Counted from the stretch's first letter, positions 36,215 through 45,326 are shown. The stretch: DNA of 64,000 bases from Hyphomicrobiales bacterium (GCA_900471525.1 UCEZ01000022.1:3716-67715), one strand, 5' to 3'. Made by a program: numbers and translations. Notes: generated by a model from the sequence alone, not told the origin.

Positions 36215-36841
36215 ATGAAGCATGAACCTGCGAGGTTTCGCGTGAAAGCAGGCATATGGTTTTGTATGCTCACCGGCTGTCTGGTCTCGTTACCGGTTGC
36301 CGCACGCGCAGAATGGCAGGCCATCGAGAAGGTGCAGCCGTATAACATCGTTGGTAGCACGGGCGCCGAGCTCTACGCGTCGATCGGCGAAAGAGGCCCC
36401 AAGGTCGGGAACTCCGGCCGCGCGATCGCATTTACCAGTTTCAAGCTGACCTGGACCAGGAAATACGAGCTTCAAGGCGATAGCTGCGTGCTCGTCTCGG
36501 CGCGGCCGAAACTGACGATTACCTACACGCTGCCGAAACCTGCCGGAACATTGCCATCCGCCATCGCGAAGCAGTGGGAAATCTTCATAGCGGGCGTGCA
36601 CAAACACGAACTGGTGCACGGCGACCAGATCAAGGACATGGTCAGGAAGATCGAAGCTGTATCCGTTGGCCTGACCGTTTCCGGTGATCCGAAATGCCAG
36701 AAGATCAGGACGGAATTGACGACCCGCCTTGGCGAACTCTCTCGTGCGCAGCGGCAGCAGAGCCGGGATTTTGACCGAGCCGAACTCAGCAACGGCGGCA
36801 ATATTCATCAGCTCATCCTCGCGCTGATCAATGGGGGATAG
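36215..36841 (+). CDS. DUF922-type secreted protein with HExxH zinc-protease motif
   Basis: Exported protein of 208 residues, resembling the predicted secreted zinc-dependent protease family DUF922. The metal motif HELVH lies near residue 130 (HKHELVHGDQ). The N-terminus contains a hydrophobic stretch ending AARA, a type I cleavage pattern, but LTGC at 19-22 is a possible lipobox, so it could be a lipoprotein. Stand-alone gene, between the peptide ABC operon and the sugar cluster. Proteolytic activity is predicted only. Confidence 0.78.
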   Translation: MKHEPARFRVKAGIWFCMLTGCLVSLPVAARAEWQAIEKVQPYNIVGSTGAELYASIGERGPKVGNSGRAIAFTSFKLTWTRKYELQGDSCVLVSARPKLTITYTLPKPAGTLPSAIAKQWEIFIAGVHKHELVHGDQIKDMVRKIEAVSVGLTVSGDPKCQKIRTELTTRLGELSRAQRQQSRDFDRAELSNGGNIHQLILALINGG

Positions 36842-37141
36842 ACGGCGCTGGACCGCAATGCTTGCGCCCCTCAGTGAGGACCGGACCTGTTCTCAGCAGG
36901 CGCACCGTTCGGAGTTTCGTGAGCATAAGCCGCAAACAGGTACCTCGGAACGCTTGTTCCTGATGGTTGTGGCATTTCTAATTTGTCGATTGCAATGATT
37001 TCTCCAGCGTCATGCGGACAAGGCTTTTATGAAAATGAATTTCATAAAAGTAAGAATTTCGCGGATTTCGGTTGACGGGTTTGAAAATCTGCCTCAATCT
37101 GAGAAAATAAATTACGACAATAAACGGGGAATACCAGAAGA
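36842..37141. other. Intergenic stretch, 300 nt
   Basis: Holds the promoter region of the sugar ABC operon, with the inverted repeat at 37024-37050 as its only clear structure. No gene is supported. The last 80 nt are AT-rich. Confidence 0.6.
37024..37050. promoter_or_regulatory. Candidate RpiR-type operator upstream of Gfo/Idh-ABC operon
   Basis: An inverted repeat with 11-bp perfect arms CTTTTATGAAA and TTTCATAAAAG around five bases. The core TGAAA-N5-TTTCA is the kind of site MurR/RpiR proteins use, and the divergent promoter next to the rpiR gene at 44715 has a similar core. Position: 92 nt before the first gene of the sugar operon. Confidence 0.6.
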
Positions 37142-38299
37142 ATGAAAGTGGGCATCATCGGGCTCGGATTCCGTCTTGGCTATCTGGGCTATGTTTTCAA
37201 GGCCATGGACGAAAGCTTCGAGATCGCAGGTTACGTCGATCCGAATCCGGCCGGCTTGCCTGGTCTTCTGGAGAAGGGCGTTTCCGCCGGGACAGCTTAT
37301 GCGACGCCGGAAGAACTGATCGCCAACGAGAAGCTCGATCTGCTGATGATCGGCTCGCCCAATCACATGCACCTCGACCATATCCGTATCGGGCTGGAAG
37401 CCGGCCTCAAGGTTTTCAGTGAAAAGCCGATCGTCACGACTGTCGAAGAGAGCGTCGAACTCGCACGGCTGATGGCGAAGCATGGCCATGAGCGGTTGAT
37501 GGTTGGTCTCGTGCTGCGCTATGCGCCGATGTATCGCGACTTGCGTGCCGCCCAGGCTGCCGGAACGCTCGGCCAGATTGTCTCGATCGAGGCGTCCGAG
37601 CATATCGAACCTTATCATGGCGCCTTCTTCATGCGCGATTGGCGCCGCTACGAGCGCTATTCGGGCAGCTTCATGCTAGAAAAATGCTGCCACGACCTCG
37701 ACCTCTATAATGGTATCGTCGGCGCACGGCCGGAACGTGTCGCAAGCTTCGGCGGCCGCAAGAGTTTCGTTCCCGCCAACGATCCGGCTCGTGAAGGCAT
37801 TAACGATCTCGAACTCTTCCATCGCAAGCCGAGTGGCTGGATGGGATCCGACAAGGTCTTCGACAGTGACGGCGACATTATCGACTATCAGGTCGCCATC
37901 GTCGAATATGCCAATGGCGTCGGCATGAACTTCCACACCAATCTGAACGTGCCTGACCAGTTCCGCCGCTTCTGCATCATGGGCTCGCGCGGCATGGCCG
38001 AGGGCGATTTCATCCGCGGCTATTTCGATGTGCACGAGATGCTGACCGGGAAGAAGGTCGTCGAGAACAAATATGCCGCGACAGAATTGTCGCAGCACTA
38101 CGGGGCCGATGAGCAGATGGCGACCGATATTATCGGCCATGTCCGCGACGGTCGCGCACTCCCGGTATCGACACTTGATGCCCTCGAGGCCGGCATCCTC
38201 GCATTGTCGATGGACGAGGCACGGCGCAAGCGCAGCGTCGTCGATCTGCGGCCGATCTGGGACCGCTTCGACGAAGCGCTTCACTCCCGAGCAGCTTGA
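37142..38299 (+). CDS. Gfo/Idh/MocA family oxidoreductase
   Basis: NAD(P)-dependent dehydrogenase of 385 residues. The Rossmann motif VGIIGLGFRLGYLG is at 3-16, the EKP motif (FSEKPI) near residue 100, and the catalytic region MLEKCCHDLDLYN near 180, in which the His and the preceding Lys are family catalytic residues. Such enzymes oxidise sugars, cyclitols or N-acetylhexosamine derivatives at carbon 3 or other hydroxyls. First gene of the ABC operon behind the candidate RpiR site. Confidence 0.88.
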   Translation: MKVGIIGLGFRLGYLGYVFKAMDESFEIAGYVDPNPAGLPGLLEKGVSAGTAYATPEELIANEKLDLLMIGSPNHMHLDHIRIGLEAGLKVFSEKPIVTTVEESVELARLMAKHGHERLMVGLVLRYAPMYRDLRAAQAAGTLGQIVSIEASEHIEPYHGAFFMRDWRRYERYSGSFMLEKCCHDLDLYNGIVGARPERVASFGGRKSFVPANDPAREGINDLELFHRKPSGWMGSDKVFDSDGDIIDYQVAIVEYANGVGMNFHTNLNVPDQFRRFCIMGSRGMAEGDFIRGYFDVHEMLTGKKVVENKYAATELSQHYGADEQMATDIIGHVRDGRALPVSTLDALEAGILALSMDEARRKRSVVDLRPIWDRFDEALHSRAA

Positions 38300-38312
38300 G
38301 GAGGGGCGCGAG

Positions 38313-39197
38313 ATGAGCGTTCAACGCAGCACCGTCATCTTCGCCTGGATCCTTCTGCTGCCGGCTGTTCTCTATGTCGCGGTGATCGTGGCCTATCCGC
38401 TGGTTGACACCTTCATCCTGTCGTTTACCGATGCCTCGCTGAAGAAGACGACCAATTGGGTCGGTTGGATCAATTACGAAAAGATCTTTAACTCCACCTT
38501 TGCCGAGGTCATCATCCGCACCTTCGTGTGGACCTTCTTCTCCGTGTCGATCAAGATGATCATCGGCGTCTTCGGTGCCTCGATGCTCAACTCCGCCGTT
38601 CCCGGCCGCGCGCTGTTTCGCGTCCTGACCATGCCACCGTGGATCGTCCCCATGGCGATCGGCATCTTCATGTGGGGCTGGATGTACAACGGCCAGTTCG
38701 GCATGATTTCCGGCCTGCTGCAGCGCTTCGGTTTCGTGGACAGTCCGGTCGCCTTTCTCGCGCAGGGCTCCACGGCCTTCTGGGCGACGATCATCACCGA
38801 CGTCTGGATCGGCGTGCCACTGGTGACGCTCTACATGCTGGCGGCCATGCAGTCGATCCCGCAGGATCTCTATGAGGCCGCCTGGACAGACGGCGCGGGA
38901 CGTTTCTACCGGTTCCGCCGCATTACCTTGCCGCTGCTGATCCCTTCGCTGATTACAATGTCGATGCTGTCGCTCATCGCGACATTTAATTCCTTCGACA
39001 TTATCTGGATTCTCACCCGTGGCGGACCGAGCGGGGAGACCACGACGATGATCATCGATACCTATCACACGGCGATCGGATCGAAAAAATACGGGGAAGG
39101 CGCCGCCCGCGCCGTGCTGATCTGCATCTTCCTGTCGATCTTCTGCCTCGCCTATTTCCGCGTTACCAGCCGTCTTTCCTCGGGAGAGAACCGATGA
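38313..39197 (+). CDS. Sugar ABC transporter permease 1 (MalF/UgpA-type)
   Basis: Permease of 294 residues, six membrane segments, EAA loop EAAWTDGAGRFYRFRRITLPLL. ATG 38313 follows GAGGAGGGG; a longer open frame upstream belongs to the preceding gene read in another frame. Belongs to the carbohydrate CUT1 class together with the following genes. Confidence 0.92.
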   Translation: MSVQRSTVIFAWILLLPAVLYVAVIVAYPLVDTFILSFTDASLKKTTNWVGWINYEKIFNSTFAEVIIRTFVWTFFSVSIKMIIGVFGASMLNSAVPGRALFRVLTMPPWIVPMAIGIFMWGWMYNGQFGMISGLLQRFGFVDSPVAFLAQGSTAFWATIITDVWIGVPLVTLYMLAAMQSIPQDLYEAAWTDGAGRFYRFRRITLPLLIPSLITMSMLSLIATFNSFDIIWILTRGGPSGETTTMIIDTYHTAIGSKKYGEGAARAVLICIFLSIFCLAYFRVTSRLSSGENR

Positions 39198-40054
39198 GCA
39201 CCCAGCCAGCCATGATCAACCGCTATCGCTGGTACGAACTGATCGGCATCTATGCGGGCATCCTGGCCTTTCTCACCTTTATCCTGGCGCCGTTCGTCGA
39301 GGGTTTCCTGGTTTCGCTGAAGCCGCTCAGCCAGCTCTTTTCATCGCCCTACCGGTTCATTCCGCAAAATGGGTCCTTCGAGGCCTACCGGACGATGTGG
39401 GTGAGCGTTCCGGGCTTTGCCCGCTACATCTTCAATTCCTTCTTCATCTCGACCATCGTGACCACCGTGGTTCTGATCCTCGTCGTCCCGGCCGCTTACG
39501 CCTTTGCCCGCTTCAAGTTCAAGGGATCAGGCCAACTGCTCGGTGCATTCCTTGCCGTCAATATGTTTTCCGGCGCGGTGCTTTTGATCCCGCTTTTCCG
39601 GCTGATGCGTACTTTTGGTGTGTTGAACACCTATTTCGCCATCATCGTACCGGGCGTCGCCTTCCTGATCCCGTCTGCCATCTGGCTTTTGCGCACCTAC
39701 ATGATGCGCATTCCAAGGGAGCTGGACGAGGCTGCTTTCGTTGACGGTGCAAGCCATTTCTACACGCTGCGCCGCGTCATCCTGCCGATCGCTATGCCAG
39801 GTATCACGGTGGTCGCGATCACCACTTTCATCGGTTCCTACGCCCAGCAGTTCATCTATGCGCTGACCTTCAATTCCAAGACGGAATATGCGCCGCTGCC
39901 GGTGGGTTTGTTTGCCTATTTCGGACGGCAGGAGGTCATCTGGAACGAGCTCATGGCCGCGAGCTTCGTCGGCATCGCACCGGCCATGATCGTGATCTTC
40001 TTCCTTCAACGCTATCTCGTCAGCGGGCTGACCGCGGGCGCGGTGAAACAATAA
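39194..40054 (+). CDS. Sugar ABC transporter permease 2 (MalG/UgpE-type)
   Basis: Permease of 286 residues with a four-base overlap to permease 1. The membrane pattern and the EAA loop EAAFVDGASHFYTLRRVILPIA fit the MalG type. Forms the heterodimeric pore with the preceding product. Confidence 0.92.
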   Translation: MSTQPAMINRYRWYELIGIYAGILAFLTFILAPFVEGFLVSLKPLSQLFSSPYRFIPQNGSFEAYRTMWVSVPGFARYIFNSFFISTIVTTVVLILVVPAAYAFARFKFKGSGQLLGAFLAVNMFSGAVLLIPLFRLMRTFGVLNTYFAIIVPGVAFLIPSAIWLLRTYMMRIPRELDEAAFVDGASHFYTLRRVILPIAMPGITVVAITTFIGSYAQQFIYALTFNSKTEYAPLPVGLFAYFGRQEVIWNELMAASFVGIAPAMIVIFFLQRYLVSGLTAGAVKQ

Positions 40055-40087
40055 GACCAACCACCAGAGAAAATGGGAGCTAAAAAC

Positions 40088-41317
40088 GTGACAAACCATT
40101 TCAAGACCGGGCTGTTTGCCCTCGCCTTGCTCGGCTCTACCGCGCTCGGCGCCATGACCGCACAGGCCGCTGACCAGGAAATCAGCTGGATCTATTGCGG
40201 CGACAAGATCGACCCGATCCATGAGAAGTACATCAAGGAATGGGAAGGCAAGAATGCCGGCTGGAAGATCGCGACTGAGGTTGTCGGCTGGGAGCAGTGC
40301 CAGGACAAGGCAACGACGCTGGCTGCTGCCGGCACGCCGGTCGGCATGGCCTATGTCGGTTCGCGCACGCTGAAGGAATTCGCGCAGAACGATCTGATCA
40401 TCCCGGTCCCGATGACCGACGACGAGAAGAAGAGCTACTATCCGAACATCGTCGACACCGTTACCTTCGACGGCAATCAGTGGGGCGTGCCGATCGCCTT
40501 CTCGACCAAGGCTCTCTATTGGAACAAGGATCTGTTCAAGGCCGCCGGCCTCGACCCGGAAACGCCGCCGAAGACGTGGGCTGAAGAGATTGCCGCCGCC
40601 AAGGCCATCAAGGAAAAGACCGGCATTGCCGGTTACGGCTTGCCCGCCAAGACCTTCGACAACACCATGCACCAGTTCATGCACTGGGTTTACACCAACA
40701 ACGGCAAGGTGATCGATGGCGACAAGATCGTCATGGACAGCCCCGAAGTGCTGGCAGCGCTGCAGGCCTACAAGGACATCACGCCCTATTCCGTCGAAGG
40801 TGCTACCGCCTACGAACAGAACGAGATCCGTGCGATCTTCCTCGACGGCAAGGTCGGCATGATCCAGGCCGGCTCGGGCGCCGCCGCCCGCCTGAAAGAC
40901 ACCAAGATCAACTGGGGTGTCGCAGCCTTGCCGCTCGGCCCCTCGGCCAAGGGCGAAGGCACGCTTCTCATTACCGACAGCCTGGCGATCTTCAAGGGCA
41001 CGGGCGTCGAGGAGAAGGCGGCTGAATTCGCCAAATACATCACCTCGACCGACATTCAGCACGAGTACGAACTGCAGGGCGGCGCCGGCCTGACCCCCCT
41101 GCGTCCAGGTGCCCTTGTCGACGAATTCGTAGCCAAGGAGCCCTACTGGAAGCCATTCATCGACGGCATCGCCTACGGTGGTCCAGAGCCGCTCTTCACC
41201 GACTACAAGGGCTTCCAGAATGTGATCATCGAAATGGTCCAGTCCGTCGTGACAGGCAAGGCCGAGCCGGCCGATGCCCTGAAGAAGGCGGCTGCCGACC
41301 TCGAGCAGTACAAGTAA
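40088..41317 (+). CDS. Sugar ABC transporter substrate-binding protein (family 1)
   Basis: Periplasmic binding protein of 409 residues. A signal peptide (KTGLFALALLGSTALGAMTA, cleavage after AQA) precedes the family-1 pattern with ISWIYCGDKIDPIHEKYIKEW and the central PIAFSTKALYWNKDLF. GTG 40088 is chosen because GGGAG lies eight bases upstream; an in-frame ATG at 40073 is the alternative and only lengthens the n-region. Two cysteines in the mature protein (ISWIYCG and WEQCQDK) could form a disulfide. The ligand is unknown; the cluster suggests an amino-sugar compound. Confidence 0.9.
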   Translation: MTNHFKTGLFALALLGSTALGAMTAQAADQEISWIYCGDKIDPIHEKYIKEWEGKNAGWKIATEVVGWEQCQDKATTLAAAGTPVGMAYVGSRTLKEFAQNDLIIPVPMTDDEKKSYYPNIVDTVTFDGNQWGVPIAFSTKALYWNKDLFKAAGLDPETPPKTWAEEIAAAKAIKEKTGIAGYGLPAKTFDNTMHQFMHWVYTNNGKVIDGDKIVMDSPEVLAALQAYKDITPYSVEGATAYEQNEIRAIFLDGKVGMIQAGSGAAARLKDTKINWGVAALPLGPSAKGEGTLLITDSLAIFKGTGVEEKAAEFAKYITSTDIQHEYELQGGAGLTPLRPGALVDEFVAKEPYWKPFIDGIAYGGPEPLFTDYKGFQNVIIEMVQSVVTGKAEPADALKKAAADLEQYK

Positions 41318-41324
41318 GCCCATC

Positions 41325-41432
41325 GGACCGCGAACCCACTGCATAATTTCCGAGAAATTATGCAGTATTTCAGAGTTACGGCGACCTTAGCGCGTCTTGA
41401 AAGACGCCCGGCGCCGTAAGGGTTCGCGGTCC
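41325..41432. repeat. RIME1-like palindromic intergenic element, 108 bp
   Basis: The outer arms GGACCGCGAACCC (41325-41337) and its exact complement (41420-41432) enclose two hairpins: 13-bp arms ACTGCATAATTTC around CGA (41338-41366), and a nested structure with TTACGGCG/CGCCGTAA outside GCGTCTT/AAGACGC (41376-41419). Length 108 bp and two palindromes match what is known of RIME1 elements of rhizobia. It lies between the binding-protein and ATPase genes and may act on the transcript as a stabilising or terminating hairpin. Confidence 0.8.
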
Positions 41433-41486
41433 ACTCCTCTTCTGCTATGAAAGGGTCGCTTCTCGCCGGCGGCCGGAGACAGTTTC

Positions 41487-42620
41487 TTGGGACAGCTCAA
41501 TCTCAAAAAAGTTCAGAAATACTACGGCACGTTCGAAGTTCTGAAGGGTATCGAACTCGAAGTCCGGAACGGCGAGTTCGTCGTATTCGTCGGGCCGTCC
41601 GGCTGCGGCAAGTCGACATTGCTTCGGATGATCGCCGGTCTCGACGAGACCAGTTCGGGCGATATCATGATTGATGGCAAACGTGTCAACGACCTGCCAC
41701 CGGTCAAGCGCGGGATCGCCATGGTGTTCCAGTCCTACGCGCTCTATCCGCATATGTCGGTCTTCGAGAACATCGCCTTTCCGCTGCGCGTCGAAAAGAT
41801 GGCGGAGGAGAAACTAAAGGCGAAGGTCGAAAACGCCGCGCGCATCCTCCATCTCGAACAGCGGTTGCAGCAGAAGCCCGGATTGCTGTCCGGTGGCCAG
41901 CGTCAGCGCGTCGCCATCGGCCGGGCGATCGTGCGCGAGCCGAAGATTTTCTTGTTTGACGAACCGCTTTCCAACCTCGACGCGGCGCTTCGGGCCGATA
42001 TGCGCATCGAACTGGCGAAACTGCACAAGCAATTGAAGGCCACGATGATCTACGTCACGCACGACCAGGTCGAAGCGATGACGATGGCGGACCGGATCGT
42101 CGTCCTCAATGCCGGGGAGATTTCCCAGATCGGAGCGCCGCTTGAGCTCTATCACAAGCCGGCAAATATGTTCGTCGCCGGCTTCATCGGCAATCCGCGA
42201 ATGAACATGCTGCCCGTCCTCTGCAAAGCTGTCGGGGCCGGCGGCGTGGAGGTCGAATACAAGGGGCAGTTCGTCACGATACCCGTTGGCGGGCGCCCCG
42301 ACCTCGTCGGTCAACCGTTGACGCTCGGCGTTCGGCCGGAACACATCCATATCGGACAATCCGACCTCTCGATGACAGTCGTACCTTCGGTGATCGAGCG
42401 GCTTGGCGCCCATACGGTTGCCTATGCGTCACTTGACGGCGAGAGCGAGAATTTCTGCGCGATGCTGCCCGGCAGCGCGGCGATCCGGGCCGACGAGACG
42501 GTACCGATCGGGATTGCTGCGACCGACTGCCACCTCTTCGACGCTTCCGGTATTGCACTTGAGCGTCGGGTGGAGCTCACTGATATCGACATGGGTCTCT
42601 TGAAAATTGGTGGCGCCTGA
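41487..42620 (+). CDS. Sugar ABC transporter ATP-binding protein (UgpC/MsmK-type)
   Basis: ATPase of 377 residues with a TTG start at 41487; GGAG lies eight bases upstream and the N-terminus MGQLNLKKVQKYYG is the family's usual start. Walker [10 protein letters not shown] (36-44), signature LSGGQRQR, Walker [13 protein letters not shown], and a C-terminal TOBE/OB domain (LGVRPEHIHIG). It completes the importer of 38313-41317 although the 108-bp element separates it from the binding-protein gene. Confidence 0.92.
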   Translation: MGQLNLKKVQKYYGTFEVLKGIELEVRNGEFVVFVGPSGCGKSTLLRMIAGLDETSSGDIMIDGKRVNDLPPVKRGIAMVFQSYALYPHMSVFENIAFPLRVEKMAEEKLKAKVENAARILHLEQRLQQKPGLLSGGQRQRVAIGRAIVREPKIFLFDEPLSNLDAALRADMRIELAKLHKQLKATMIYVTHDQVEAMTMADRIVVLNAGEISQIGAPLELYHKPANMFVAGFIGNPRMNMLPVLCKAVGAGGVEVEYKGQFVTIPVGGRPDLVGQPLTLGVRPEHIHIGQSDLSMTVVPSVIERLGAHTVAYASLDGESENFCAMLPGSAAIRADETVPIGIAATDCHLFDASGIALERRVELTDIDMGLLKIGGA

Positions 42621-42651
42621 TAGCGCGCTGATCCGATGTGGTTCGGTTAAG

Positions 42652-42680
42652 AAAAAGGACGAGTTATGCGCGTCCTTTTT
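42652..42680. terminator. Bidirectional terminator between convergent genes
   Basis: AAAAAGGACG (42652-42661), a 9-nt loop and CGTCCTTTTT (42671-42680). The A-tract on one side and T-tract on the other allow termination in both directions, serving the ATPase operon and the leftward M81 gene. Confidence 0.7.
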
Positions 42681-42707
42681 TCTTATCCGGGGTGGTTCAC
42701 AGCCGGC

Positions 42708-44183
42708 TCAAGCCGTTCCCTGTTCAGCGCCATGCGGATTGTCCACCATCGGCCAGATGTCTCGCGGCGCGCGGCGGTAGGGCGTGCGTGCAGGATTGTT
42801 CGGGTAGGGGGTGCCGGCCGAGCAATAGAGGATTTCCGCCGCGATCGGTGCGAAGGACGCGTAGAAATGATTGGTGGACTTGATCACTAATATCTTCTTC
42901 GATGTCGGCTCGATGCCCATCACCGAAAACAGGCTCGGATCGAAGCTCTGGGCCCGGGTCGAGTTCAGGATGATGTCGATGCCGTGGAGGCGGATGTGGG
43001 CGGCGTCGCCAAAAGGCGCGTAGCTTTCGCCGAACCGCATCTCCGCGTTGCGCACCAGCTTGATAATCTCAACGATCCCGTCAATCGGATGACCGGTGCC
43101 GGGCGCCGACTTCGCGCCGAAGCGTAGCTGGATTTTCGCCCCTTCGCCGGCCGCCATGCAGATCTGCACCGCCATTGGGTCCCAGATCGTGCCGACCGCT
43201 GTATCGGTTGCGCCCTGAGCCAGCAGCTCCGCCAGCAGCACCGTCGCGTCACCGGCCGTGCCGCCGCCGGGGTTGTCCCAGACATCGGCAATGACGATCG
43301 GCCCGCTCGTCGCGGTCATGGCGCGGGAAACGGCGTCCTTCTCGTCGATCTGCGGCATGATGAACGTGCCACGCTTGGAGAAAAGCTCAAGCCCGAGGTC
43401 GCGTGCCAGGGCCGCGCCCTTTTCCGGCTTATTGTCGGTGAGGACGACCATCTTCGTGCCCATTTCCGGCACGTCGCCGGCCATGAAGCCGTGGACGACC
43501 GAAATCGAGAGGATATCTCGATCCTCGGCTTCCATCCGCATGATCTTGTCGACGAAGGAGCGCATCGGATCGCGCGAGGTCGGATAGACGTCGATCATCC
43601 GGCAGTCGAACACGGACATCACCGGCTTGACGAGCCCGGCGAGCGTATCGAGCGCGATACGCCAAAGATCCTCTGCACGGTCGACGAAGTCCGTGTGCGG
43701 GAATTCCTTGAAGTAGACAAAGAAGTCCGCGGCCGCCAGGCGTTTGGCCGTCAGGTGGCTGTGCGGGTCGAGTTCGGCGCAAACGAGGATATCCGGGCCG
43801 ACGATATCGCGGACGCGGGCCAGGAAATCGCCCTCGGTGTCCTCGTAGCCATCGGCGACCATCGCGCCATGAAGACCGAGGACCACCGCCTCGACCGGAA
43901 GGGCGGCGCGCAGCTGCTCGAGAATCTCGTCACGCAGGCCTTCGTAGGTAAGGCGATTGACGAGGCCGGCCGGGTCCGCCCAGGTGGCGGTCCCTTCGAT
44001 CAGCGTGAAATCATGCTCCGCGGCCAGGCGTCGGCCGACCGTGATCGGCGCGGAACATAAGGTCGGCGTTTCCGGATGCTCACCGGGAGGCGCGTAGAGT
44101 GAAGCCTCGAAAGCGCGGCGATCAACGCAGATAGGCGAAAAGGTGTTCGTTTCGGTCGCCAAAGCGGCAGTAAAGATGCGCAA
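42708..44183 (-). CDS. M81 family metallohydrolase (MlrC-like), copy 1
   Basis: Protein of 491 residues in the MlrC family, known from zinc-dependent cleavage of linearised microcystin and otherwise of unknown substrates. The N-terminus RIFTAALATETNTFSPI, the motifs VLGLHGAMV and CAELDPHSHLT (probable metal ligands) and the C-terminal domain motif ADVWDNPGGGTAGDAT are all present. It follows the NTF2-like gene in a leftward operon that diverges from the RidA-RpiR genes. A second member lies at 48942. Cytoplasmic, no signal peptide. Confidence 0.87.
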   Translation of the reverse strand: MRIFTAALATETNTFSPICVDRRAFEASLYAPPGEHPETPTLCSAPITVGRRLAAEHDFTLIEGTATWADPAGLVNRLTYEGLRDEILEQLRAALPVEAVVLGLHGAMVADGYEDTEGDFLARVRDIVGPDILVCAELDPHSHLTAKRLAAADFFVYFKEFPHTDFVDRAEDLWRIALDTLAGLVKPVMSVFDCRMIDVYPTSRDPMRSFVDKIMRMEAEDRDILSISVVHGFMAGDVPEMGTKMVVLTDNKPEKGAALARDLGLELFSKRGTFIMPQIDEKDAVSRAMTATSGPIVIADVWDNPGGGTAGDATVLLAELLAQGATDTAVGTIWDPMAVQICMAAGEGAKIQLRFGAKSAPGTGHPIDGIVEIIKLVRNAEMRFGESYAPFGDAAHIRLHGIDIILNSTRAQSFDPSLFSVMGIEPTSKKILVIKSTNHFYASFAPIAAEILYCSAGTPYPNNPARTPYRRAPRDIWPMVDNPHGAEQGTA

Positions 44184-44207
44184 TGCCTTTGCCTCGTGCT
44201 TGCCCGC

Positions 44208-44699
44208 TCAGGCCCCGCCCATCGGATTGGGGAGATAACCGGTGAAGCCGCAGATTTTCCATCGCCCCTCGTGAAGGCGGCAATAATAGAGTGTCTGCCA
44301 CTTGAGAATATCGATACTGCCATCCGATTTCTTCAGGCTGCCGTCGAACTTCTTGCGGGCCAGCGCCATGCCGCCTTCAATCTCGATATCTTCAAGCGTC
44401 GTCGTCGTAAAGATGGCGTTGCGCGGGTCCTCGGCGAAGGATTGCCCGGCGAAATCTTCCGCTTGGTGCAGCCACTCGTCGCGATATGCCGCCAGCGACG
44501 GGAAGGCGAGGCGCCATTTGTCGGGGCTCGCCTCCCGCTTGCCGTCGATGCCGATAAAGCCTTCCTCGACGAAATCACCAGCGACCTTGGACCAGTCAGC
44601 GGTGAGGAAAGCATCGATGTCGCGTTCGACCAGCATCTGCCAGATCGCGTGGCGGGCCACGTCAGAAGTTGGAAACGGATTGCGGAAAGGATCGCGCAC
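44208..44699 (-). CDS. NTF2-like (SnoaL-type) hypothetical protein
   Basis: Protein of 163 residues. The pattern of an N-terminal helix pair followed by strands (VAGDFVEEGFIGIDG, EGRWKICGFTGYLP) suits the cone-shaped NTF2/SnoaL fold of small-molecule isomerases and binding proteins. It is the first gene of the leftward operon with the M81 protein, 24 nt apart. No catalytic assignment is possible. Confidence 0.66.
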   Translation of the reverse strand: MRDPFRNPFPTSDVARHAIWQMLVERDIDAFLTADWSKVAGDFVEEGFIGIDGKREASPDKWRLAFPSLAAYRDEWLHQAEDFAGQSFAEDPRNAIFTTTTLEDIEIEGGMALARKKFDGSLKKSDGSIDILKWQTLYYCRLHEGRWKICGFTGYLPNPMGGA

Positions 44700-44714
44700 G
44701 TTTTCTCCCTAAAT

Positions 44715-44728
44715 TGAAATTCTTTTCA
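44715..44728. promoter_or_regulatory. Candidate RpiR-type operator in the divergent promoter
   Basis: TGAAA-N4-TTTCA between the divergent NTF2-like and RidA genes. It shares the half-site TGAAA and the flanking CATAAA with the inverted repeat at 37024, but the spacer is one base shorter. The AT-rich 113-bp region it sits in must contain both promoters. Confidence 0.5.
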
Positions 44729-44812
44729 TAAATGACGTTTTTCTCTAGTCAAATTCCGCTTTCTATGGTCACTTGTCAACGGATCAAGAAAATAATTTGC
44801 AAAAGAGAGACA

Positions 44813-45202
44813 ATGTCCATCAAGCGTTACGGAGCCGAACAGGTCGGTGCCGGCGGCAAGCCGCTTCCGTTTGCCCGCGCAGTCGAGGCGAACGGCTGGT
44901 TGCATGTATCCGGTCAGGTTGCCATGGAAAATGGCGAAATCATCGAAGGCGGAATTATCCCGCAGACGCATAAGACGATCGGCAATTTGCTGGCGATCCT
45001 CAAGGAGGCCAACTATGGTGTCGAACATATCGTCCGCGTCGGCGTCTGGCTTGATGATCCGCGCGATTTTTGGACCTTCAACAAGATCTACCAGGATTAT
45101 TTTGGCCAGCATCCGCCGGCACGCGCCTGCGTGCAGGCGTCGATGATGGTTGATTGCAAGGTCGAGATCGATTGCATCGCCTATAAGGAAAAGACTGCGT
45201 AG
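44813..45202 (+). CDS. RidA family protein (enamine/imine deaminase)
   Basis: Protein of 129 residues. RidA proteins hydrolyse reactive enamines and imines made by amino-acid and amino-sugar enzymes. The family pattern PLPFARAVEANGWLHVSGQ and the end region PPARACVQASMMVDCKVEID with the conserved Arg (PARA) that binds the substrate carboxylate are present. ATG 44813 follows AGAGAG; an upstream in-frame ATG at 44732 would extend into the promoter. First gene of the rightward transcript. Confidence 0.88.
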   Translation: MSIKRYGAEQVGAGGKPLPFARAVEANGWLHVSGQVAMENGEIIEGGIIPQTHKTIGNLLAILKEANYGVEHIVRVGVWLDDPRDFWTFNKIYQDYFGQHPPARACVQASMMVDCKVEIDCIAYKEKTA

Positions 45203-45326
45203 GGACGCAGGCAACACGGGAGCAGGGTGGACATCAGGTGAGAATCGTGTGCCGGATCGCAGCATTGCCGCGGTTTCAGGAGGCCTCTTCAGGGCAGCCT
45301 GACGATTTCATTGAAGGTGCTCGCTA

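Noticed and set aside
34545..36215. A 556-codon reverse-strand frame opposite the peptide-binding protein.
   Set aside because: Shadow of the family-5 binding-protein gene; no recognisable domain.
39527..41344. A 605-codon open frame on the reverse strand over the sugar permease and binding-protein genes.
   Set aside because: It is the antisense shadow of two clear ABC genes; the translation is His/Asp/Arg-rich with no fold pattern. Long antisense frames are expected from the third-codon GC bias here.
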